64,000 nucleotides of DNA from Luteibacter jiangsuensis. Lineage in GTDB: Bacteria; Pseudomonadota; Gammaproteobacteria; Xanthomonadales; Rhodanobacteraceae. The notes under the pieces are model-generated. The model was not told the origin of the DNA, made no database searches, and saw nothing but the letters and a program-made list of their open reading frames with translations. Below, in pieces: positions 53,100-62,373 of the stretch (its first letter is position 1; each line of letters starts with the position of its first letter). The stretch spans positions 1 through 64,000 of the forward strand of contig NZ_JAAQQR010000008.1 in assembly GCF_011742555.1 (NCBI RefSeq), read 5' to 3'. The translations under genes were made by a program, and so were the position numbers.

Positions 53100-55304
53100 A
53101 TGCATCGAGATACGCCATCCGCACGCATGCACGGCATGCGTCGCGTTCTCATTCAGGCCATGCTGGGCCTCTCGCTCGCCTGCGGCGGCGTACAGCCGCC
53201 CGCGCTTGCCAGCACGCCGCCGCAAGGCGCCGTGGATGCGGTCTTTGACGTGGCGCCCGCGCGTGCCGCGCTCGAAAGGTTGGTAGGCAAGGCCCATGCC
53301 GACCAGGTTCGTCTGCGCGCGGTGGCCAGGGGGCAGGCCGATCGCTTCCGCATCCTGGGAGAAGACGGCCATCTGGTCATCGAGGGCACCAGCCCCGCCA
53401 CGCTCCTCGCCGGTTTCGGCTGGTACCTGGAGTACGTGGTGCACGCGAACATCTCGCTGGCCGGCGATCAACTGGATATTCCCCGAACGTTCCCGCTGCC
53501 CGCATCGCCCATCGCGCACGAAGCGAACGGTGCCAACCGGTTCGCGCTGAACGATGTCGACGAGGGCTACACCGAGCCTTATGCCGACTGGGACTACTGG
53601 CAGCACAAGATCGACGTGCTGGCGCTGCGCGGTATCAATCAGGTGCTCGTCTACCAGGGCCAGGAGAAGGTTTACGAGGCCACCTTCCAACGCTTCGGTT
53701 ACACCCGCGACGACATGCTCGCGTGGATCCCCCAAGCGGCGCACCAGCCTTGGTGGTTGCTGCAGAACCTGTGCTGCTCGCCGACACCCATCTCGCAAGG
53801 CATCGTCGACCGGCGAGCGGACCTCGCGCGGAAGATGGCGGACCGCCTGCGACAGCTGGGCATGGTTCCCGTCTTTCCCGGGTTCTACGGCACGGTGCCG
53901 CCGGACTTCGCGAAGCGCAACGCGGGAGCGCACGTCGTTCCCACCGGCGAATGGGACGGCTACAAGCGGCCTGACTGGCTCGATCCGACCGATCCCGTGT
54001 TCGCCAGGGTCGCCGCCGAGTTCTACCGCACCCAGACGGCCATGTTCGGCGACAGCCACATGTACAAGATGGATCCGCTGCACGAGGGCATCGAGGGTGC
54101 CGACCACGGCAGCATCGACCTCGTCGCGGCCACCCGCGGCATCCAGTCGGCGCTCGATCGCGCCCACCCCGGCGCCATCTGGGTGCTTCTGGGATGGGAA
54201 ACCAATCCGCTGCCGCCGATCGTGAAGGGCCTGGACAAAGCGCATGCGCTGGTCGTGGACGGTGAATCCGAAGCCGTGCCGGCCGACACGGACAGGGAAA
54301 CCGAGTGGGCGGGCACACCCTATACGTTCGGCACCATCTGGAACTTTGGCGGGCATACGAACATCGGCGCCAACCTCTCCGTATGGAACGAGCGGTTCTG
54401 GCAATGGAAGAAGAAGGCCGGCAGCCGGATGAATGGCGTGGCCCTGATGCCGGAAGCCAGCGACAACAACCCGGCGGCGACTGCGTTCTTCACCGAGCTT
54501 GCATGGCGAACGGAACCTGTGGATATCGACGAGTGGTTCCGGCAATGGGCCTGGCGCCGATACGGCGGTGCCGCGCCGGATCCGCACGCCGTCGCGGCGT
54601 GGCACATCCTGCAGCGATCGGCCTATAACCTCCCGGCCACATGGGACAGCAAGTACCAGACAGGCTACTTCGAGCTTACCCCTAGCCTTTATGCGCACAC
54701 GCTGCCCCTGGACTACGATCCGGTGGAAATCGAACGTGCCCTCGCCGAACTGGTGCAGGTTGCGCCGGCACTTCGGCAGAGCACCGCGTACCGTCATGAC
54801 CTCACCGACCTCACGCGACAGGCGCTGGCGGTACGTAGCCGCGTCATGCTGCCGGAGATCAACGCGGCCTTCGAAGCGCGCGATGTGGCCCGCTTCGATC
54901 GGCTCACCGGCGATTGGCTCCGCTCGATGAAGCAGCTGGACGCCGTGCTCGGCACGAACCGGCATTTCATGCTGGGACCGTGGCTCGCCCGTGCGAAGGC
55001 CTATGCGACCAGCCCCGCCGAATGGTCCGCGATCAATTACGACGCACGCTCGCTCATCACCATCTGGGGCCGTCCGGACGTCGCCGATTACGCCCGCCGC
55101 GAATGGCAGGGCCTCGTGGGCGATTATTACTACGCGCGCTGGCAGCGTTACTTCGACTCGCTGAGGACGGCACTGCGCACCGGCAACAAGGTGGAGAAGA
55201 TCGACTGGTACGCGTTCGGGGAGACGTGGGCGCACGAGGAGAAGGCCTACCCCACGGAGCCGAGCGGCGACATCCATGCGCTGGCCGAGCAGGTGCTGCG
55301 ATGA
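53100..55304 (+). CDS. alpha-N-acetylglucosaminidase, GH89
   Basis: 734 residues with a Sec signal (MRRVLIQAMLGLSLACGGVQ; possibly a lipobox Cys). The NAGLU domain order is visible: N-terminal ARAALERLVGKAHADQVRLR, central TIM barrel GINQVLVYQGQEKVYEATFQ, and C-terminal helical part. The GH89 acidic residues are present: E329 in KMDPLHEGIEG and E452 in LMPEASDNNP, and the barrel has WNFGGHTNIGANL. It removes terminal alpha-GlcNAc from glycans. It is convergent with the CPA1 antiporter and may use the same sugar-processing genes as the operon upstream. Confidence 0.88.
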   Translation: MHRDTPSARMHGMRRVLIQAMLGLSLACGGVQPPALASTPPQGAVDAVFDVAPARAALERLVGKAHADQVRLRAVARGQADRFRILGEDGHLVIEGTSPATLLAGFGWYLEYVVHANISLAGDQLDIPRTFPLPASPIAHEANGANRFALNDVDEGYTEPYADWDYWQHKIDVLALRGINQVLVYQGQEKVYEATFQRFGYTRDDMLAWIPQAAHQPWWLLQNLCCSPTPISQGIVDRRADLARKMADRLRQLGMVPVFPGFYGTVPPDFAKRNAGAHVVPTGEWDGYKRPDWLDPTDPVFARVAAEFYRTQTAMFGDSHMYKMDPLHEGIEGADHGSIDLVAATRGIQSALDRAHPGAIWVLLGWETNPLPPIVKGLDKAHALVVDGESEAVPADTDRETEWAGTPYTFGTIWNFGGHTNIGANLSVWNERFWQWKKKAGSRMNGVALMPEASDNNPAATAFFTELAWRTEPVDIDEWFRQWAWRRYGGAAPDPHAVAAWHILQRSAYNLPATWDSKYQTGYFELTPSLYAHTLPLDYDPVEIERALAELVQVAPALRQSTAYRHDLTDLTRQALAVRSRVMLPEINAAFEARDVARFDRLTGDWLRSMKQLDAVLGTNRHFMLGPWLARAKAYATSPAEWSAINYDARSLITIWGRPDVADYARREWQGLVGDYYYARWQRYFDSLRTALRTGNKVEKIDWYAFGETWAHEEKAYPTEPSGDIHALAEQVLR

Positions 55305-55307
55305 AAC

Positions 55308-56546
55308 CTATTCCTTCGCGCATACCTTGCGAGCGACTCGACCGACCGTCAGGCCCTGGATGAGCACGGAGAACACGACCACGCCGTAGGTCAGCCCCAG
55401 CACGATGTCCCTTCCTTCGCCGGGGGTGAGGGAGAAGGCGAGCGCGACGGAAATGCCGCCGCGCAGTCCTCCCCACGTCAGAACGCGCCACGACCCCTTC
55501 GGCAGGCGGAACAGCTTCGACAGTGCGGCGACCGGGAGGCCCACGGTCGCGACGCGCGCAAGCAAGGTGACCGCCACAGCGCATACCATCGCCGCCAACA
55601 GGGATGCGGAGAACGCGATGGCGAGCACCTCCATCCCGATCAGGACGAAAAGCACGGCATTGAGGATTTCGTCGACCAGCTCCCAGAACATGTCGATGTA
55701 GCGGCGGGTTGTATCGGACATGGCCTCCGCGCGGCCGCCGTTTCCCACCATCAGCCCGACCACGACCATGGCCAGCGGACCGGACACATGCAGGTGGGTG
55801 GCAAGGGCATAGCCGCCCATGACGGCGGCAAGGGTCAGCAGCACCTCGACCTGGTATTGATCGATGCTCTTGAGCAACCAGAAGGTGGCCCATCCCAGCA
55901 CGAGACCGAACGCCAGCCCGCCACCCGCCTCCTGCAGAAGCAGCAAGCCGGCCTGGCCCGTGCTCGGCACAACGCCACTGGCCGCCACGCCGGCCAGCAG
56001 CGAGAACAGCACCACACCCACGCCGTCGTTGAACAGGGACTCGCCGGCAATGACGAGTTCGAGCGACTTGGGCGCGCCGATCGACTTCAGGATACCCATG
56101 ACCGAGATCGGATCCGTCGGGGAAATGAGGGCCCCGAATAGCAGGCAGTGGATCAGCGGAAGCGACAGCCCGGCAAACGGAAGCACCCACCAGAGAACGA
56201 CGCCCACCACGATGGTCGAAAGGCATGTACCGACGATGGCCAAAGCGGCGATCTGCCATCGATACGCCCTGAGCGTGCTGAGGTCGACATGCAACGCGCC
56301 CGCGAACAGGAGGAGCGACAGCATGCCCTGCATCAACACGTCGGAGAAGTCGATCGATTTCAGCAGGGATTCTTCGCGAGCTTTTATCCCATGATCGATG
56401 CCGAGCGCGTGCAGCCCCACGACGGCCAGCGAAATGAGAAGCGCGATGGCCATCACGCCGATCGTGGACGGCAACCGGAGAAAGCGATGGTTCACGTACG
56501 CCAGGAGCGCCGTCACCACGAGGAAAAGGGCCGCGATATCAAACAT
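55308..56546 (-). CDS. CPA1 family Na+/H+ (or K+/H+) antiporter
   Basis: 412 residues, about 12 membrane helices. The CPA1 ion-site motif is AGESLFNDGVGVVLFSLLAG (ND pair), preceded by GALISPTDPISVMGILKSIG and followed by TWGGLRGGISVALAFSL. This type exchanges cations for protons in pH and salt control. The start overlaps the end of the DUF2254 gene by 8 bases, so the two are co-transcribed. There is no C-terminal TrkA domain. Confidence 0.9.
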   Translation of the reverse strand: MFDIAALFLVVTALLAYVNHRFLRLPSTIGVMAIALLISLAVVGLHALGIDHGIKAREESLLKSIDFSDVLMQGMLSLLLFAGALHVDLSTLRAYRWQIAALAIVGTCLSTIVVGVVLWWVLPFAGLSLPLIHCLLFGALISPTDPISVMGILKSIGAPKSLELVIAGESLFNDGVGVVLFSLLAGVAASGVVPSTGQAGLLLLQEAGGGLAFGLVLGWATFWLLKSIDQYQVEVLLTLAAVMGGYALATHLHVSGPLAMVVVGLMVGNGGRAEAMSDTTRRYIDMFWELVDEILNAVLFVLIGMEVLAIAFSASLLAAMVCAVAVTLLARVATVGLPVAALSKLFRLPKGSWRVLTWGGLRGGISVALAFSLTPGEGRDIVLGLTYGVVVFSVLIQGLTVGRVARKVCAKE

Positions 56547-57879
56547 CCCTGTCGAGCCCGAGCAGTGCGGACGACAACGGCGACCGTGCCGCCATGGCGT
56601 TGCGAATCGTTCCGAAGCGGTGGATGCGACCCCGCACTTCGGCCGCGTCGAAGGTGTTCCCTATCGTTCTCTCCACATCCAGAGCCACCTGCTCGATGTG
56701 CCGGCCGAGCACCGCATGCCGCGTTCTATCCGGCTCCGTTGCCAGCACGACGGTCAATACGTCCACGAGCTTGATGAGCACCGCCGCGTTGCCGGCGGCA
56801 TTCTGGCGAATCATGTGGAACATAACGTCGCACAGGCTTTCGTAGGACACATTCGGCACCCAGAGCGACACCTTGCCGGCGGGAGCATGCACACCGTTCG
56901 GAAGGGTTTTCCCAGCCAGGGTGCACAACGCGGCACCGAGCCTGTCGAGGACACTCATGGCGGTGTGCGGGTCGTTGATGCCTGGGGACAGCGCACGCAC
57001 CGCCACCTCGACCAGCTGGCGCACGGTCTGCTCGGCATCGCCCCGGCTGCCACGGGATGCACCCAGCGCGGTGGCCCTCCGAATCGCGCCGTCGGCATCC
57101 TCGACAGGCACTGTGAGTACCGCCACAGGCATACCGGGTGAAATGTAGTCTCCCCGACGCACGAGCAGGCGTATCGACGTTCCCTGCTCGGCGGCCCAGT
57201 GCGCCAGATCGTCCTCTTCCAGCTGCTGGACGTAACCACGCCTGTCATCGACGACGATGGCTCCCTCCCGCCACGCGCCAAGGTCCGGCGGATCGAGGTT
57301 GTCGCCTTCGACGACAAGTGCGTCGAAAGCCTCGGCAACGTCGTCACTCACCAGATCGATGACAGTGTCCACATTGATGCGGCTTGCCATGTGTCCGACG
57401 AAATAGACGAGCGTCGCCACGCATCCAAAGGCGAGCAACATGCCGAACGACAGTGCCAGGTGCGGCGTGAAGGCCCCCTCCTGTTGTGTGCGAACACTGC
57501 GGAGCACGGTGAGGGCATAGGAGAACGTGCCGAGGAACGCGCCTAGCGAGAACTGGTTGCCGCGGTCGCGGGTGAAATTGCGGAGCAGCCGTGGGCCCAT
57601 CTGCCCGGCGGCCAGCGACAGCGCCGCGATGGTGATCGAAAACACCGTGCCCGCCACACCGATGGTGGACGACGCGATGGCTCCGAGCAGCGTGCGGGCC
57701 CCGGTTCCCCCACCGTTATAGAGCCACGATGAGCCCATGACGGACACGGGCAGCCATCCGCCGCGGTCGATGGCAAGAAGCGCGAACGCAGTGGCCACGC
57801 CGGTGACGACCATAATCGCCGGCAACAGCCAGAACGATTCGGTCATTCTGCCCACCCATTGCTTTACGAGTGCCTTCAT
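56539..57879 (-). CDS. DUF2254 family membrane protein
   Basis: 446 residues from the ATG at 57879. Four N-terminal membrane segments (WLLPAIMVVTGVATAFALLA; LLGAIASSTIGVAGTVFSIT; FSLGAFLGTFSYALTVLRSV; ALSFGMLLAFGCVATLVYFV) precede a soluble C-terminal part with RALSPGINDPHTAMSVLDRL, a hallmark of DUF2254. The function is unknown. It overlaps the antiporter gene and is divergent from an MscS channel, so a role in ion or envelope stress is likely. Confidence 0.88.
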   Translation of the reverse strand: MKALVKQWVGRMTESFWLLPAIMVVTGVATAFALLAIDRGGWLPVSVMGSSWLYNGGGTGARTLLGAIASSTIGVAGTVFSITIAALSLAAGQMGPRLLRNFTRDRGNQFSLGAFLGTFSYALTVLRSVRTQQEGAFTPHLALSFGMLLAFGCVATLVYFVGHMASRINVDTVIDLVSDDVAEAFDALVVEGDNLDPPDLGAWREGAIVVDDRRGYVQQLEEDDLAHWAAEQGTSIRLLVRRGDYISPGMPVAVLTVPVEDADGAIRRATALGASRGSRGDAEQTVRQLVEVAVRALSPGINDPHTAMSVLDRLGAALCTLAGKTLPNGVHAPAGKVSLWVPNVSYESLCDVMFHMIRQNAAGNAAVLIKLVDVLTVVLATEPDRTRHAVLGRHIEQVALDVERTIGNTFDAAEVRGRIHRFGTIRNAMAARSPLSSALLGLDRDV

Positions 57880-58032
57880 GTCATCCCCAATGCATGCGGG
57901 AACTGTAGGGCGGCGCCGAACGATATGCCACTGCCGGCGAGTTTTCCTCGAAGACCACATGACGTCGACAGGCAATGTGTCATCGTCGGTCGCTCCTTTG
58001 CCATCGTGCATCCCGCGCAGACAGGAGCCGTC

Positions 58033-59142
58033 GTGTTCGAATCCTTCCATAGCTGGGCACTCCACTACACCTTTCTCGGCGTTCCGGCGTGGCGCTGGCT
58101 GGTCGGCTCGGCCATTGCCGTGGTTGGCACGCTGCTCGTCCTGACCGCGTTGCGCCTGCTGGCCAGAATCTTTTCGCAGCCTCATACGCCCGCGATCCAG
58201 GCCCTGGGCGTCGCCGCCGCCCGCACGCGGTGGTGGCTTGTTTTCGGTGCCTTCCTGGCCCTTGGCGCGCAGGCCCTGGGTCTGTCGGACCGCACCAATC
58301 GCTACATCGGCCTCGTCGGCACGGTGGCCATTGCCGTGCAGATAGGGCTTTGGGCGAACAGTCTGGTTCGGTCATGGGCCACGACCTCCCTCGCGTCGGA
58401 CCATGTTCGCGGACACAATCCCGTCGTACTTTCGATGATGAGCTGGTTCGCGCGCATCATGGTGTGGACTACCCTTCTCCTTGCGGCATTGAGCATCGCC
58501 GGTGTCAACATCACGGCCTTCGTCGCAAGTCTCGGCGTCGGCGGCGTGGCGGTGGCCCTTGCCTTGCAGAACATCCTCGGCGATCTCTTCGCATCGATGT
58601 CCATCGGACTCGACAAACCCTTCGAGATCGGGCAATTCGTCACGTTCGGCGACGTCGCGGGAACGATAGTGCACGTCGGCGTGAAAACGACCCGCATCCG
58701 CTCGATCACGGGCGAGGAAATCGTCATCGGCAACGCCGAGCTGCTCGGCAACACGCTCCACAACTACGCTCGCATGGAACAGCGGCGCATCGTGTTCACG
58801 TTCGGGGTCACTTATGACACCGATGCGTCGGCGCTGGCGGCCATCCCGGGCATGGTCAGAGACATATGCGACGGGACGGCCGACGTGAAAATCGACCGCG
58901 CGCACTTCAAGGGGTTCGGTGAGAGCTCGCTGGACTTCGAGGTGGTGTACTTCGTCACGACGCCCGATTACAACCGTTATATGGATGCCCAGCAGGCGAT
59001 CAATCTAGCCATGGTGGAACGGTTCGCCGATCGGAATATCGCATTCGCCTTCCCGACGCGCACATTGGCCATGGCCTCGCCGCTCACCATTGCCAGGCCC
59101 CCGCGGGACCGCGCGGTCGCCGAACGCACGGCGCACGCCTGA
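58033..59142 (+). CDS. MscS family mechanosensitive channel
   Basis: 369 residues from the GTG at 58033, preceded by AGGAG; the longer open frame before it is not conserved. Membrane helices occupy about residues 1-165. The pore helix has the MscS pattern ITAFVASLGVGGVAVALALQ, then NILGDLFASMSIGLDKPFEI, followed by a beta domain (ITGEEIVIGNAELLGNTLHN) and a C-terminal alpha-beta domain. It would release solutes on osmotic downshock. It is divergent from the DUF2254-antiporter pair and 17 bp ahead of the DUF4396 gene. Confidence 0.92.
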   Translation: MFESFHSWALHYTFLGVPAWRWLVGSAIAVVGTLLVLTALRLLARIFSQPHTPAIQALGVAAARTRWWLVFGAFLALGAQALGLSDRTNRYIGLVGTVAIAVQIGLWANSLVRSWATTSLASDHVRGHNPVVLSMMSWFARIMVWTTLLLAALSIAGVNITAFVASLGVGGVAVALALQNILGDLFASMSIGLDKPFEIGQFVTFGDVAGTIVHVGVKTTRIRSITGEEIVIGNAELLGNTLHNYARMEQRRIVFTFGVTYDTDASALAAIPGMVRDICDGTADVKIDRAHFKGFGESSLDFEVVYFVTTPDYNRYMDAQQAINLAMVERFADRNIAFAFPTRTLAMASPLTIARPPRDRAVAERTAHA

Positions 59143-59159
59143 GACTGGCGATACCTCAC

Positions 59160-59843
59160 ATGCCCGATTCGGCCTTCCAGTGGATCTGCGTCCTGAGCCT
59201 GGCACTGGGTGTCCTGTGTGCGGCGGGCCTGCTAATGCACTTAGTGAGGCATCCGCCTCACATGCGAATCATGATGGCGGTATGGCCCTTGTGCGCGCTC
59301 TTCGGGTCACTGGGCATCGTGTGGCTGTACGCGCGCTGGGGCCACCGCGGGGCCGACGAGGCGCCGCACTGGGTCACGGTGAGCAAGGGCACTCTCCATT
59401 GCGGCAGTGGCTGTACTCTCGGCGATCTGCTTGCCGAGTGCCTCGTGTTTTTGGCGCCGTCCGTGGCAATCGCATTCGGCTGGCACTGGTTATTCGCCGA
59501 CCGCACCTTCGCCACTTGGGTGCTCGACTGCATCCTCGCGTTCGCCTTCGGCATTCTTTTCCAGTACTTCGCCATTGCGCCCATGCGCGGCCTTTCGGTG
59601 CGCGAGGGAATCAAGGCGGCTGTCAAGGCCGATACCGCGTCGCTCGCCGCATGGCAGGTCGGCATGTTCGCCGTCATGGCCATATTCCAGTTCGTGCTCT
59701 ACCCCGCATGGCTGCACGAGCGGCCGGATGCTGCGAGTCCGGCGTTCTGGTTTGCCATGCAATGGGCCATGGTTGGCGGTTTCATCACGGCGTTCCCGGT
59801 GAACCACCTCCTCATCGTCAAGGGATTGAAGGAAGCGATGTAG
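59160..59843 (+). CDS. DUF4396 family membrane protein
   Basis: 227 residues with about six membrane segments. Notable features are a Cys-containing loop (GTLHCGSGCTLGDLLAECLV) that is common to the family, and a final helix with GGFITAFPVNHLLIVKGLKE. The family has a predicted copper/metal or unknown role; no assay-based function is known to me. It starts 17 bp after the MscS stop and is probably co-transcribed. Confidence 0.8.
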   Translation: MPDSAFQWICVLSLALGVLCAAGLLMHLVRHPPHMRIMMAVWPLCALFGSLGIVWLYARWGHRGADEAPHWVTVSKGTLHCGSGCTLGDLLAECLVFLAPSVAIAFGWHWLFADRTFATWVLDCILAFAFGILFQYFAIAPMRGLSVREGIKAAVKADTASLAAWQVGMFAVMAIFQFVLYPAWLHERPDAASPAFWFAMQWAMVGGFITAFPVNHLLIVKGLKEAM

Positions 59844-60037
59844 CGCCGGCCAGAACTGGGACAAGGCTTGCGCTCCACCTACGGACGGTCTCGCGTCTCG
59901 TAAGGGGCGCGGCCAGCCATGCGATTGGTGCGCCACGCTCACGTCCATGGTTCCCATGGGGCGTCTAGTCCATAACGTCGATCTGACGGATCGTGTTCGG
60001 CCAAAGACCGTCTTCGACGAAGACGTTGGCCAGTGGC

Positions 60038-60772
60038 ATGAACGGTATCCCAGTAAGCTCCCCACCCAAGCACAAGAGCACCATCGTCCTCGTGCACGGC
60101 GCCTGGACGAACGGCAGCGGTTGGCGGTCCGTCCATGATCGTCTGATCGAAAAAGGCTATTCCGTATCGGTGGTGCAGCAGCCTCTGACATCGTTCGAGG
60201 CTGACGTGGCGGCGGTGGCACGTGTCCTCGCCATGCAGGCAGGGCCTGTGGTGCTCGTCGGCCACTGCTATGGTGGAGCCGTCATCACGCGGGTCGGCAA
60301 CGATCCGAAAGTGCGCGCGCTCGTCTACATCGCCGCGCATGCCCTCGAGGAGGGCGAGACGCCCCTCGGCAACGACAGGAAATTCGTGGACCCGGCGAGC
60401 CATGCAGGCATGGACGTGCGGACGACGCCCGATGGATTCCTGTATTTCGAGCCGTCGGCGTATATCGAGGATTACGCCGCGGACCTCGATTCCGCCACCG
60501 CGCATTTCCAGGCCCATGCGCAGGCACTTACGGCGCTCGGCGCATTCGCCGTACCGGCCACGCATCCGGCGTGGAAAGACAAGCCGAGCTGGTACATGGT
60601 CGCGGGCGCGGACCGGATCCTGAGCCCCGACCTCGAGCGCATGTACGGTCGTCGTGCGCGCAGCACCATGGTGGAGATTGCGGGGGCAAGCCACGCGGTA
60701 CACCAGTCGCACCCGCAGGAAGTGGTGGCGTTGATCGAACAGGCCGCGGCGACCGCGGCCATAGCACCCTAG
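60038..60772 (+). CDS. alpha/beta hydrolase with Cys nucleophile position
   Basis: 244 residues from the ATG at 60038. Single-domain hydrolase: oxyanion segment IVLVHGAWTNGSGWRSV, nucleophile elbow VLVGHCYGGAVI with Cys77 where relatives have Ser (GHSYGG), and the C-terminal His in GASHAVHQSHPQEV. Relatives are small esterases and related hydrolases of unknown substrate. The codon is TGC (60266-60268). A G-x-C-x-G elbow is found in dienelactone hydrolases, so activity is still possible. Confidence 0.83.
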   Translation: MNGIPVSSPPKHKSTIVLVHGAWTNGSGWRSVHDRLIEKGYSVSVVQQPLTSFEADVAAVARVLAMQAGPVVLVGHCYGGAVITRVGNDPKVRALVYIAAHALEEGETPLGNDRKFVDPASHAGMDVRTTPDGFLYFEPSAYIEDYAADLDSATAHFQAHAQALTALGAFAVPATHPAWKDKPSWYMVAGADRILSPDLERMYGRRARSTMVEIAGASHAVHQSHPQEVVALIEQAAATAAIAP

Positions 60773-60779
60773 GAAACGC

Positions 60780-61280
60780 TCACGCGACCGCGGTTGGATC
60801 CACCTCTCGGCACGACTCGTCCATGGCCCTCGGGTGGGTGCGGTCGCATGGCCGGTCGTCGACGACCGGCACGGGCTGTGGCGCCACTCGCGTGACGATC
60901 TCCGCGCCGGCGTGCAGCGTCTTGCTGATCGGGCACGCTTCCGCAATGGCCAGCAGGCGGTCGCGCTGCGCCGGCGTGAGATCCCCCTCGACAAATACGT
61001 TGCGTTCGAAGATGTCACGAGCAGTGGCTTCGTCGCGCCGGTGCGTCACCGACGCCTGCACGCGGTCGACCGGAAGACCTTTTCGCCTGGCATACATGCG
61101 GATCGTCATGACCGTGCACGCGCCGAGGGCCGAGCTGAGCAGGTCGTAAGGCGTCGGTCCCGATGCCATACCACCCAGGTCGAGTGGCTCGTCGATCACG
61201 AACGACGGGCCCTGCCCGTGCGCCCTGACCTGGAAGAGACCTTCGCCCGTTTCTTCGACGATCACCGGATTGGACGTCAT
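60780..61280 (-). CDS. OsmC family thiol peroxidase-like protein
   Basis: 166 residues from the ATG at 61280. The OsmC/Ohr fold is visible, with the two redox Cys in [20 protein letters not shown] and [17 protein letters not shown]. The first shows the long helix after Cys typical of the family. These proteins reduce organic peroxides, usually with lipoic acid partners. The last 25 residues ([18 protein letters not shown]) extend past the family's normal end. It is convergent with the hydrolase gene, 7 bp apart. Confidence 0.87.
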   Translation of the reverse strand: MTSNPVIVEETGEGLFQVRAHGQGPSFVIDEPLDLGGMASGPTPYDLLSSALGACTVMTIRMYARRKGLPVDRVQASVTHRRDEATARDIFERNVFVEGDLTPAQRDRLLAIAEACPISKTLHAGAEIVTRVAPQPVPVVDDRPCDRTHPRAMDESCREVDPTAVA

Positions 61281-61465
61281 GACAGCGCTCCTTGGATACC
61301 TGCGCAGATTAACGCGTCCACGCACCGCGACACAGGGCTTCGCTTCACGGCGTGCCGTAGCGATTGTTGTCCCGAGGGCAACATGGCGGGCCTCCGCGGC
61401 GGCTTCCGGCCGGGCGCGCTCATGCCTAACCTTCGGGCATTGCATGCACGACGAGGAATGAGCCC

Positions 61466-62356
61466 GTGGGTCCCGGCCAGGCCAGCACCATCCGAAGACT
61501 TCGCGCCGCGCGCGAGGCGGCCCTGGACGCCTGCGCAGCCAGGGACCGATTCAACGCGATCGCAGCCCACGAGCTTCGGCAGCCCCTTGCTGCACTGACG
61601 ATGCAGGCCGATCTGCTGCGTCGGCTCGGCACACAGCGTGGCGACGCACAGCTTCAGGAGCTCGGCGAAGACATGCGCTCGTCGCTGCACCGGCAGGCAC
61701 GACTCGTCGAGGATCTGCTTGACGTCCATCGTGTGCGCACGGGAACACTACCTCTGAAGACCGCACGGGTGGACCTTGGGCCCCTCGTGTCGCGCGTGGC
61801 GGCAGCCATGGCGGCCACCGTGCCGACCGTGCGCTTGTGCCTGGATGTTCCCGCCGCCGGCGTGCTCTGCTGCCAGGCGGACCCTGTCCGGGTCGAGCAG
61901 ATTGTCAGCAATCTCGTCGAAAACGCGCTGAAGTTTGCCGGTTCATGTGGAACGGTGGACGTTCGGGTCACCGAAAGCGATGGCCATGCGCACATCGTCG
62001 TTTCCGATACAGGCAGGGGCATTGCTCCTGGCCGCGGTGAAAGGTTGTTCGAGCTGTTCGCCCGCCAGCACGATGCAGACTTCGAAGACGGCTCGGGCAT
62101 GGGCATCGGCCTGGCCGTGGTCCATGAGATTGCAAGGGCACACGGCGGACGGGCGCGGGTGCATTCGGCAGGCATAGGTCTGGGCGCCGAATTCGGCGTA
62201 TGGCTGCCCCTGACGAGCCCGCAGCGCACCGATGGGCCTTCCCTGACGCACGGACTGGCGGCGGCAGCGAACCTGCTCGCGCCGACCGGCGCTGCGGCAA
62301 ATGGGTGCTACCGGCCGAAGCAGCGCGGGATCGCCACGGTTCGTACAAGCTTGTGA
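61466..62356 (+). CDS. sensorless histidine kinase
   Basis: 296 residues from the GTG at 61466 (GAGGAA nine bases upstream). The protein begins almost directly with the HisKA phospho-His motif FNAIAAHELRQPLAALTMQA, then HATPase motifs NLVENALKFAG (N), VSDTGRGIAPG (G1) and GSGMGIGLAVVHEIARAHGG (G2). There is no PAS, GAF or membrane sensor, and no response regulator gene is near. Signals probably reach it through a protein partner. A 5-codon open frame (MHDEE, 61445-61462) precedes it, likely by chance. Confidence 0.85.
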   Translation: MGPGQASTIRRLRAAREAALDACAARDRFNAIAAHELRQPLAALTMQADLLRRLGTQRGDAQLQELGEDMRSSLHRQARLVEDLLDVHRVRTGTLPLKTARVDLGPLVSRVAAAMAATVPTVRLCLDVPAAGVLCCQADPVRVEQIVSNLVENALKFAGSCGTVDVRVTESDGHAHIVVSDTGRGIAPGRGERLFELFARQHDADFEDGSGMGIGLAVVHEIARAHGGRARVHSAGIGLGAEFGVWLPLTSPQRTDGPSLTHGLAAAANLLAPTGAAANGCYRPKQRGIATVRTSL

Positions 62357-62373
62357 GCCCAGGATCTGCTTAC

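Noticed and set aside
53091-55277. 728-codon open frame opposite the GH89 gene
   Set aside because: Antisense shadow; the GH89 catalytic contexts are on the plus strand.
57859-58032. N-terminal extension of the MscS channel
   Set aside because: AGGAG precedes the GTG at 58033, and the upstream 58 codons are Arg/Cys-rich and overlap the divergent gene start.
58030-58050. tRNA T-arm-like sequence GTTCGAATCC
   Set aside because: It is inside the MscS coding start, with no acceptor stem or anticodon arm around it.
61445-61462. Leader peptide MHDEE before the histidine kinase
   Set aside because: Five codons are too few to judge and no attenuator hairpin follows; probably chance.
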